Under the pieces are notes generated by a model. The model ran no database searches and was not told the DNA's origin. It saw only the letters and a program-made list of their open reading frames with translations. The translations under genes and the position numbers were made by a program. From the NCBI GenBank assembly GCA_030626265.1, contig DAOUPF010000133.1, forward strand, positions 1-5,039: 5,039 bases of DNA, written 5' to 3'. The stretch is from Sulfurovum sp. (lineage in GTDB: Bacteria; Campylobacterota; Campylobacteria; Campylobacterales; Sulfurovaceae). This document shows positions 1-5,039 of the stretch, piece by piece. Numbering within the stretch: position 1 is the first letter of the stretch; every line of letters begins with the position of its first letter.

Positions 1-197
1 ATAATAGTCTTATCTTTATCACTTGCTGCAGAAAAGGCTTGCTGAGAGTTAGCTGACTTTATAAAACGATCTGCATCTTCAGTTGTAACTTTCTTTCCAT
101 TTACTGTAGCCAAAAGATCTCCAGCATTTATTACACTAGCACTAAGTGCCATCACCAATAGTGCATTTTTCACTAATGTGTTTTTTGCAATTTTCAT
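1..197 (-). CDS. Periplasmic peptidyl-prolyl cis-trans isomerase (SurA/PEB4-like), N-terminal part only
   Basis: Only the first 65 codons are inside the window; the gene runs off the left edge. The start ATG (195-197) follows a good ribosome binding site, AAGGGA at 205-210, with a 7-nt spacer. The N-terminus is a clear Sec signal peptide: basic residues K2, K5 and K10, a hydrophobic core around residues 12-23, and a likely cleavage after INA at residue 25. The mature protein begins GDLLATVNGKKVTTEDADRF, the 'vATVNGk.It..d' opening typical of SurA/PrsA/PEB4 chaperone-isomerases, which help outer-membrane proteins fold in the periplasm. The catalytic parvulin domain would lie outside the window and cannot be seen. 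Divergent nth as neighbour matches my memory of C. jejuni, where nth sits beside peb4 (cbf2), which supports this family. The family call is fairly sure; orthology to peb4 is inference. Confidence 0.75.
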   Translation of the reverse strand, partial: MKIAKNTLVKNALLVMALSASVINAGDLLATVNGKKVTTEDADRFIKSANSQQAFSAASDKDKTI

Positions 198-230
198 TTT
201 TAATTCCCTTGTTTATTTATATGAAGCGGT

Positions 231-236
231 AGTATA
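231..236 (-). promoter_or_regulatory. Candidate -10 element for the peptidyl-prolyl isomerase gene
   Basis: On the minus strand this reads TATACT, one mismatch from TATAAT. A transcript starting about 7 nt downstream would have a leader of roughly 25-30 nt carrying the AAGGGA ribosome binding site. No good TTGACA box is seen at the usual distance; weak or absent -35 boxes are common for the housekeeping sigma factor in Campylobacterota. Based on sequence match and position only. Confidence 0.45.
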
Positions 237-273
237 GCTATCAAAGTTAAATCAATGATTAACCCAAACAGTA

Positions 274-279
274 TATAAT
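274..279 (+). promoter_or_regulatory. Candidate -10 element for nth
   Basis: A perfect TATAAT lies 19 nt upstream of the nth start codon, so the transcript would begin near 286 with a leader of only about 13 nt. That leader includes the weak ribosome binding site AAGAAG (289-294), spaced 4 nt from the ATG. No convincing -35 box is visible. Together with the opposing TATACT at 231-236 this makes the 198-298 gap a compact divergent promoter region. Confidence 0.45.
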
Positions 280-298
280 TTTATCAAAAAGAAGCTTT

Positions 299-955
299 AT
301 GCCAAAGATTAAGAAAGCAACCAAAAAAGAGATACTAGAGATTAAGTCTCTTTTTCTCAAAAATTACCCAGATTCTGTAACAGAACTAGAGTATAAAAAC
401 CTCTATGAGCTTCTCATATCTGTCATGCTTTCAGCACAATGCACAGACAAGAGAGTCAATCTCATAACTCCTGCACTTTTTTCTGCCTACCCTGATACTA
501 TAGCACTAGCCAATGCTGGCTTGGAAGAGATCAAAACCCATATCAAATCATGCTCTTTTTTCAATAACAAAGCAAAAAATCTCATAAAAATGGCAAAAAG
601 TGTCATAGAGGATTTTGATGGTCAAATCCCACTAGAACAGAGCCAACTCATCACACTAGCTGGAGTGGGACAAAAAACAGCTAATGTAGTGATGATAGAG
701 TACACAGGAGCCAATCTTATGGCAGTAGATACTCATGTTTTTCGTGTAGCACATCGTCTGGGACTTAGTGATGCTAAAACAGCCACAAAAACCGAAGAGG
801 AGTTGAGTAGAAAGTTTAAAACTGATTTACATCTACTACATCAAGCTATGGTACTGTTTGGTAGATACAGGTGCAAAGCAGTTAATCCAGAGTGCGATGA
901 CTGTTTTTTGGGGGATTACTGTAAAAGTAACATAAGCTTTAAAGCTAAAGGCTAA
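299..955 (+). CDS. nth: Endonuclease III (DNA glycosylase/AP lyase)
   Basis: This 218-residue protein is a complete endonuclease III, which in the cytoplasm removes oxidised pyrimidines from DNA and nicks the resulting abasic site during base-excision repair. The helix-hairpin-helix is at residues 120-131 (LAGVGQKTANVV) with catalytic Lys126. The conserved aspartate is D144 in AVDTHVFRVAHRLGL. The C-terminal [4Fe-4S] cluster ligands are all present with the canonical C-x6-C-x2-C-x5-C spacing: C192, C199, C202 and C208. Length is close to the E. coli enzyme (211 residues). The ATG at 299 is favoured because the product begins at the usual distance before the first conserved helix and a weak AAGAAG site precedes it. 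It is divergent to the isomerase gene. The next gene follows on the same strand with no evident terminator, so read-through is possible. No truncation or missing key residue is seen. Confidence 0.97.
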   Translation: MPKIKKATKKEILEIKSLFLKNYPDSVTELEYKNLYELLISVMLSAQCTDKRVNLITPALFSAYPDTIALANAGLEEIKTHIKSCSFFNNKAKNLIKMAKSVIEDFDGQIPLEQSQLITLAGVGQKTANVVMIEYTGANLMAVDTHVFRVAHRLGLSDAKTATKTEEELSRKFKTDLHLLHQAMVLFGRYRCKAVNPECDDCFLGDYCKSNISFKAKG

Positions 956-1023
956 CAAGCGAAAAAACAACTTTATTCCCATAAATATTTGTAAATCTAA
1001 TGTTAATTTCCTTAAATATACTA

Positions 1024-1029
1024 TATAAT
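1024..1029 (+). promoter_or_regulatory. Candidate -10 element immediately before the GGDEF-EAL gene
   Basis: A perfect TATAAT ends 6 nt before the ATG at 1036. If used, transcription would start at or very near that ATG, giving a leaderless or almost leaderless mRNA. The surrounding DNA is very AT-rich, so a chance match is quite possible, and no strong -35 box is seen. It also lies inside the longest version of the reading frame (ATG at 1000), so it bears on the choice of start. Confidence 0.3.
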
Positions 1030-1035
1030 CTCATT

Positions 1036-3318
1036 ATGAATTTTAAAAAAATATTATCAAAAATAAAAAATTATCAGACTATTGATGAAGGGGTTGTAAG
1101 CAACCTTTATTCAATGTCAGAGAAAAGCCTTCTTGCTGCTACAATCTTATCTACTCTTGTAATGGTAAGTCTATACTCTATACTTGGCTATGAAATAATA
1201 GTTTGGATTTTAGCTTTATTATTTTTCTTTAGTATTAGACTTTATATTGCTAAATCTTATAAAAATAATCCTGATAAATATACATTGCAGCAATGGTATA
1301 GGATTTTTATTATTCTTACCCTTCTAACTTCATTTATATTCTCTTTACTCTCTATATATTTTATCTACCATGTTGATATTTTATATCAAATGTTTATTAC
1401 CACTATCCTCATAGGATTAGTAGCAGGGTCGATGAATTCATTATCTGCAGATATTCGCCTCTCTATTACATATTCTATGATTATTGCTATACCACTTATG
1501 ATAAGTATGTTTACTTTTTCTACTTATCTTCATATAGTTATGGGTATCTTACTAATGGCTTTACTGATATCGCAAATTACACTTTTATTTGATACCTTTG
1601 ATAAAAATTTAAAACTAAGAAAACAAGAACTTAAGATAGAACTGCTAAAAAATCAGCAACTACTTCTCAATAGCCTATTTGAAAAGTCTCCAGTAGGTGT
1701 TTTATCTTTTAATTCTAACCTTGAAATAACAGAATGTAACAAGGCATGTGAACTACTCTTTCAAACAAAAAAAGAAGACCTCATTGGACTAAACTTCCAT
1801 ACTCTACCAGATACTAGACCACTAGATGTATTGGTCAAAACTATGGATAACTCTCTACAAACTTACACAGGTCCTTATAAGTCTATAAAAAACCTAGATC
1901 TATGGATTGAGGGGACAAGCTTTCCATTTATAGATAATGCAGGTAAAGTAACAGGTGGTATAGGAATAATAGAAGACAAAACCAAAGAGCATGATGCAAT
2001 AAAAGAGCTAAAGTTTATGGCAGATCATGATTCTCTAACTACTCTACTCAACAGAAGAGGTTTTATAAACTATATGAATAAGCTTATACAAAAAGAAGAG
2101 CACCAAACCCTATATTCTCTTCTTTTTTATGTAGATTTGAACAAATTCAAACATATCAATGACTCTATGGGACATGCAGTAGGAGATATACTTCTTATCG
2201 ATATATCTAATCGTCTTAAAAATACTCTCAACAGTGATAATATTATAATTAGTAGATTAGGTGGAGATGAGTTTATCATAGTTGTTCCTTTTATCTCCAA
2301 GGATACAGAAATGATAAAGTCTAAATCCAAAAAGTATATAAAGCAAATCAAAAATGTTTTTAAACACCCTTTTGTCATCAATGACCTTCATCTATCTATG
2401 CAAACCAGCATAGGCATAGTAACCATAAATCCTGGATCATCAAATATAGAAGAGCTTGTAAGATATGCTGATATAGCTATGTATAAAGCAAAGAAAAGTT
2501 CTCTTAATAAAGTCTCTTATTATAATAAAAAGTTAGATGACGAGAGGAGAAAACTCTTTATGTTGCAACATGAACTAGCAAACACTCTAGAGAAAAGTCA
2601 ACTAACTATTCATCTGCAACCACTTTTAGTCATGAAGAGCAATAAACTAATCGGTGCAGAAGCCCTAGTAAGATGGAATCATCCAATAGAGGGACAACTA
2701 TCTCCTGATATATTTATACCTATAGCTATTGAAACTGGATTGATTGCAGATATCACTTGGTGGGTAATAGAAGAGGTTTGTAAGCAGATTAATCAATGGA
2801 AAATGGATGATATTTGGAACCTACAATATATCTCAATAAATATAAATGCTAAGCAACTTCTTATCTCTCATTTTGTAGATACTTTTCTCAGCAAACTTGA
2901 TAAATATGGATTATCTACAAGTGATATCATAATTGAAATCACAGAGAGGTCACTTATCAATAACTTTGAAGAGACTCAGCAAAGCATAGCAAAACTACGT
3001 AAAGCAGGAGTCAAGTGTGCTATAGATGATTTTGGTATTGGGTACTCTTCACTATCATATCTAAAAAAACTATCTTTTGATATACTAAAAATAGATAAAG
3101 AGTTTGTCTTGGAGGTACAGAATAACCCTAAGGACATAATGCTAATGAAAACTATACTAGAAATAGGAAGACTATTTAACTATACTATAGTCATAGAAGG
3201 TATAGAGAATGAAGAGCAGAAAAACCTACTCTTAGATCTAGATAATGAGCTGATCTACCAAGGCTTTTACTTCTCTAAAGCTATTCCTATAGATGAGTTT
3301 AGTAGTAAGTTTCTCTAA
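1036..3318 (+). CDS. Membrane-bound PAS/GGDEF/EAL protein (cyclic di-GMP cyclase/phosphodiesterase)
   Basis: A 760-residue inner-membrane protein that should make and/or degrade cyclic di-GMP. Order of parts: about six hydrophobic segments (near residues 31-51, 53-72, 90-112, 115-135, 144-163 and 165-186), a charged helical linker (187-210), a PAS domain (about 206-318), a GGDEF domain (about 325-497) and an EAL domain (about 506-756). The cyclase signature GGDEF (409-413) is intact, as are metal- and substrate-binding D367 and N375 in VDLNKFKHINDSMGH. The inhibitory RxxD site is absent (SDNI at 400-403). The EAL domain keeps every expected catalytic residue: E542 (EAL), N602, E634, E637, D664/D665 in the DDFGIGYSS loop, K685, E721 and Q742. 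Phosphodiesterase activity is therefore likely, with cyclase activity possible. The signal sensed is unknown. The frame is open from an upstream ATG at 1000, which would add 12 residues; neither start has a Shine-Dalgarno site. I prefer 1036 because the polar MNFKKILSK start is more typical and the extra stretch is AT-rich and overlaps a TATAAT box. Confidence 0.93.
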   Translation: MNFKKILSKIKNYQTIDEGVVSNLYSMSEKSLLAATILSTLVMVSLYSILGYEIIVWILALLFFFSIRLYIAKSYKNNPDKYTLQQWYRIFIILTLLTSFIFSLLSIYFIYHVDILYQMFITTILIGLVAGSMNSLSADIRLSITYSMIIAIPLMISMFTFSTYLHIVMGILLMALLISQITLLFDTFDKNLKLRKQELKIELLKNQQLLLNSLFEKSPVGVLSFNSNLEITECNKACELLFQTKKEDLIGLNFHTLPDTRPLDVLVKTMDNSLQTYTGPYKSIKNLDLWIEGTSFPFIDNAGKVTGGIGIIEDKTKEHDAIKELKFMADHDSLTTLLNRRGFINYMNKLIQKEEHQTLYSLLFYVDLNKFKHINDSMGHAVGDILLIDISNRLKNTLNSDNIIISRLGGDEFIIVVPFISKDTEMIKSKSKKYIKQIKNVFKHPFVINDLHLSMQTSIGIVTINPGSSNIEELVRYADIAMYKAKKSSLNKVSYYNKKLDDERRKLFMLQHELANTLEKSQLTIHLQPLLVMKSNKLIGAEALVRWNHPIEGQLSPDIFIPIAIETGLIADITWWVIEEVCKQINQWKMDDIWNLQYISININAKQLLISHFVDTFLSKLDKYGLSTSDIIIEITERSLINNFEETQQSIAKLRKAGVKCAIDDFGIGYSSLSYLKKLSFDILKIDKEFVLEVQNNPKDIMLMKTILEIGRLFNYTIVIEGIENEEQKNLLLDLDNELIYQGFYFSKAIPIDEFSSKFL

Positions 3319-3323
3319 ATAAT

Positions 3324-3629
3324 CTACAGTCCTATCTCATCAAGTTCTTTAAATCTAAATGCTTCAACGATCTCCTCTATAGTCTCCTCTTCTCTCACTA
3401 CTAACACCATACTTCCCTCTTCCATGAAGTCCATATAGCTCTCAAATTTGTTTTGCAAGACCACAAAATCTATGAAAGGAGCATCTATCTGGCTACGATC
3501 ATCAAAAAACTTGATTGATTCTGCCAAGCCTTGACCAAATTCAATTAAAGCCCAGCCTTTTGCATTAAATATTTTTGTAATTTTTGAACTATTTCCATCT
3601 ATCACATCTACTGGGATTAGAATTAACAT
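3324..3629 (-). CDS. Small acidic protein translationally coupled to luxS; possibly NifX/NifB-C-like fold
   Basis: A 101-residue soluble protein that I do not firmly recognise. Its ATG overlaps the luxS stop in ATGTTAA (7 nt shared between the two genes), and AAAGG at 3639-3643 is a plausible ribosome binding site 9 nt upstream, so coupled translation with luxS is likely. The protein opens with a beta-strand-like LILIPVD followed by [21 protein letters not shown]. It has a hydrophobic strand FIDFVVL (52-58), then [14 protein letters not shown], and ends in an acidic helix [20 protein letters not shown] (81-100). This alternation, and the VEAFRFKEL ending, recall the dinitrogenase iron-molybdenum cofactor-binding family (NifX, NafY, NifB C-terminus), but this is a weak impression from memory. 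There is no cysteine, signal peptide or membrane segment, and no nitrogenase gene nearby. The stop codon lies five bases from the convergent GGDEF-EAL stop, with no hairpin between. That it is a real gene is well supported; its function is not known. Confidence 0.85.
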   Translation of the reverse strand: MLILIPVDVIDGNSSKITKIFNAKGWALIEFGQGLAESIKFFDDRSQIDAPFIDFVVLQNKFESYMDFMEEGSMVLVVREEETIEEIVEAFRFKELDEIGL

Positions 3630-4141
3630 TTATTTCTGCCTTTGAGCTTCTTTTTGCTAAGCTTCAAAGACTTATTACTCATTGTACCTATTCCTTTGAT
3701 AAGTATATTGTTGGCTACTTTACGAGCTTTATCAAGAGAGTGCATCTTGCATGTACCACACTGGTATATGTTTAGCTCTGGGATATCTTTTTCTGATTTT
3801 ACTCTCAATATATCTTTCATAGATTTTTTCCATGCTTTTGCTACCACTTTTTTCTTTGGTGTTCCTAGCAGTGACATATAAAAACCTGTACGACATCCCA
3901 TAGGAGATATATCTATGATTTCCACCTTTTTGCCATTTAAATGATTTCTCATAAAGCCTGCAAATAGATGCTCTAGTGTATGTATAGCTTTTTCATCCAA
4001 TAAGTCTCTATTGGGGAGGCAGAATCGTAAATCAAATACTGTAATAGCATCTCCTGATGGGCTACTCATTTTCTTGGCTACTCTCACACTCGGTGCTGTC
4101 ATTTTGGTATGATCTACGGTAAAACTATCTAGTAGTGGCAT
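3623..4141 (-). CDS. luxS: S-ribosylhomocysteine lyase (autoinducer-2 synthesis)
   Basis: A complete 172-residue LuxS, the cytoplasmic metalloenzyme that splits S-ribosylhomocysteine into homocysteine and DPD, the AI-2 precursor, in the activated methyl cycle. The metal-binding HTLEH motif gives H54 and H58 with catalytic E57. The catalytic cysteine is C83 in [10 protein letters not shown], and the third metal ligand is C128 in IYQCGTC. The N-terminal [14 protein letters not shown] is characteristic of the family. The start is well supported: AGGA (4147-4150) sits 5 nt before the ATG, and a TATAAT box lies further upstream. Length matches the family (E. coli 171 residues). Two oddities: an extra C131 makes a CGTC pair beside the metal ligand, where E. 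coli has alanine, and the protein ends in a lysine-rich tail ([16 protein letters not shown]) finishing in cysteine. It is downstream of mqo and overlaps the small gene that follows. Whether AI-2 acts as a signal here or is only a by-product cannot be judged. Confidence 0.98.
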   Translation of the reverse strand: MPLLDSFTVDHTKMTAPSVRVAKKMSSPSGDAITVFDLRFCLPNRDLLDEKAIHTLEHLFAGFMRNHLNGKKVEIIDISPMGCRTGFYMSLLGTPKKKVVAKAWKKSMKDILRVKSEKDIPELNIYQCGTCKMHSLDKARKVANNILIKGIGTMSNKSLKLSKKKLKGRNKC

Positions 4142-4177
4142 AAAAATCCTTTTTGTTTATATTACTAATTTTGTACC

Positions 4178-4183
4178 ATTATA
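4178..4183 (-). promoter_or_regulatory. Candidate -10 element for luxS and the following small gene
   Basis: On the minus strand this is a perfect TATAAT in the 48-nt gap between the mqo stop and the luxS start. The expected start of transcription is near 4171, giving a leader of about 30 nt that carries the AGGA ribosome binding site. The -35 region would fall inside the end of mqo and shows no TTGACA match. It suggests luxS can be transcribed independently of mqo, although no terminator is seen in the gap, so read-through from mqo is also possible. Confidence 0.5.
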
Positions 4184-4189
4184 TCAACA

Positions 4190-5039
4190 TTAGTTCAATA
4201 TCTCTTTTTCATGTTTAGCTCTATCAAATGTCTTACCCAAAAACTTACATATCTGTTCAGTATCTTTTTGTGCAATTGCGAGAGAAGTACTTGCCCCTGG
4301 ACTTGGTGTCATGTTAAATATAGCCCCACCTTCTATAAGTTTGGCTTCGCCCATGATAAGCTCGTGTGCTGTCTTGTCTATAATCTGAGGACGCATACCA
4401 CCATAGCCATCTGCAAAGACTAAATCTTTTGCATGAAGAGAAGGGATAATCTTTTTTGCATCTTTTACAAACACCCCTTTGCCAATATACGGTATCTCAT
4501 CAAGGAAATTTCTAAAAATATATTTACGAATAGTTTGATCTTTGAGTAGATTATAGTAGACCTCCAAAGTATCCTTCCCTATACTCATAGCTTCTAATAG
4601 ATCTTTGATATGTGCTTGTCTATATCTCTCTAGTTTTGGCAGAGCAAATGCAGTAGGACCAAAGCGTGTATTCCAGTTCGCTGTTATATCTGGATCAGCA
4701 TGTACAGCAGCAAAAGGGAGCTTTGGATTTTGCATTGTATATACTTTACTATTGAGAAGTTTCTCTTTTGTGAAGAAGAAACTGCCTCCTATAGGAAGTA
4801 CTGCTAGATTTTTTCCATATCCCATATGTTGAGCAAACAGTAGAGAGTATGCCCCTGCATTAGCTACTACAGTTTTGGCACGGTATGAGCTATGCTTTGT
4901 CTCTATAAGAAAATAATCACCTTCTTCTTTGATATTAACTACCTCTTCATTATAGTGCATTTGGATGTTTTTATCCTCTTCTATAGCCATCTCTACGAAG
5001 CTTTCACTTAGCTTTTTGAAGTCTACTGTAGTGATTTCA
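4190..5039 (-). CDS. mqo: Malate:quinone oxidoreductase, C-terminal part (5' end outside the window)
   Basis: The frame is open to the right edge, so 282 C-terminal residues are visible and the true start lies beyond 5039. The ATG at 4990 is an internal methionine: the 16 residues before it (EITTVDFKKLSESFVE) continue the Mqo family pattern. Mqo is an FAD enzyme on the inner membrane that oxidises malate to oxaloacetate and passes electrons to quinone, replacing NAD-linked malate dehydrogenase in the TCA cycle. Visible hallmarks, counted from the first full codon, are VVANAGAYS (57-65), VYTMQNPKLPFAAVHADPD (99-117), TRFGPTA with ALPKLER just after it, DGYGGMRPQ (210-218) and NMTPSPGAS (242-250), the last two in the C-terminal FAD-contacting region. 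These blocks align by eye with my recollection of the H. pylori Mqo (about 450 residues). The N-terminal Rossmann GxGxxG cannot be checked. A related COG0579 oxidase such as L-2-hydroxyglutarate oxidase is a less likely alternative. Confidence 0.9.
   Translation of the reverse strand, partial: EITTVDFKKLSESFVEMAIEEDKNIQMHYNEEVVNIKEEGDYFLIETKHSSYRAKTVVANAGAYSLLFAQHMGYGKNLAVLPIGGSFFFTKEKLLNSKVYTMQNPKLPFAAVHADPDITANWNTRFGPTAFALPKLERYRQAHIKDLLEAMSIGKDTLEVYYNLLKDQTIRKYIFRNFLDEIPYIGKGVFVKDAKKIIPSLHAKDLVFADGYGGMRPQIIDKTAHELIMGEAKLIEGGAIFNMTPSPGASTSLAIAQKDTEQICKFLGKTFDRAKHEKEILN

Noticed and set aside
935..946. Palindrome AGCTTTAAAGCT at the end of nth as a possible terminator
   Set aside because: The stem has no loop, is AT-rich and lacks a following T-run, and it lies before the nth stop codon.
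1089..1108. Hairpin GGTTG-TAAG-CAACC (extendable with G-U pairs) near the start of the GGDEF-EAL gene
   Set aside because: It is short, lies inside coding sequence and is not followed by a U-run of terminator type; no support for an RNA switch.
2127..2381. 84-codon open frame on the minus strand inside the GGDEF-EAL gene
   Set aside because: It lies wholly opposite the GGDEF domain coding sequence, has no ribosome binding site that stands out and no recognisable product; it is a shadow frame.
3584..3881. Two plus-strand open frames opposite luxS and the start of the small gene
   Set aside because: They are antisense to a certain LuxS gene with all catalytic residues, and their hydrophobic, low-complexity products match no family I know.
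4211..4832. Plus-strand open frames opposite mqo
   Set aside because: They are antisense to strongly conserved Mqo blocks and rich in cysteine and serine, as expected of shadow frames.
4190..4990. A complete 266-residue oxidoreductase starting at the ATG ending at 4990
   Set aside because: The frame stays open to the window edge and the preceding residues fit Mqo, so this ATG is internal and the gene is truncated by the window, not naturally short.

Overview
The window looks like an ordinary chromosomal stretch from a member of the Campylobacterota (formerly Epsilonproteobacteria). It is AT-rich and tightly packed, and its malate:quinone oxidoreductase fragment resembles the Helicobacter/Campylobacter-type Mqo rather than the enterobacterial one. 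A periplasmic peptidyl-prolyl isomerase gene lies divergent to nth, an arrangement I recall from Campylobacter jejuni (peb4/nth). A full-length membrane GGDEF-EAL protein suggests a free-living relative such as Sulfurovum or Sulfurimonas, because the host-adapted genera carry few or no c-di-GMP enzymes. The genus is inference.

Layout. At the left edge (1-197, minus) is the 5' end of a secreted SurA/PEB4-type peptidyl-prolyl isomerase. A 101-bp divergent intergenic region (198-298) holds a plausible -10 element for each direction. On the plus strand, nth (299-955, endonuclease III) is followed after a short gap by a 6-TM/PAS/GGDEF/EAL protein (about 1036-3318). That gene ends five bases short of the stop codon of a convergent minus-strand cluster. 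In transcription order the cluster is mqo (runs off the right edge, stop at 4190), luxS (4141-3623) and a small acidic protein gene (3629-3324) whose start codon overlaps the luxS stop.

How the genes relate. The left half combines periplasmic protein folding, base-excision repair and c-di-GMP turnover, with no obvious functional link. The right half combines malate oxidation to the quinone pool (Mqo), detoxification of S-ribosylhomocysteine in the activated methyl cycle with AI-2 precursor formation (LuxS), and an unrecognised 101-residue protein probably translationally coupled to luxS. A TATAAT box just upstream of luxS suggests that luxS and the small gene have their own promoter in addition to any read-through from mqo.

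I see no rRNA, tRNA, CRISPR array, insertion sequence, phage gene or long repeat. No stretch over 300 bases lacks a gene. I do not see a convincing new multi-gene system. The points most worth a second look are the small luxS-coupled protein, the ambiguous start of the c-di-GMP protein, and the unusual LuxS cysteine and C-terminal tail.
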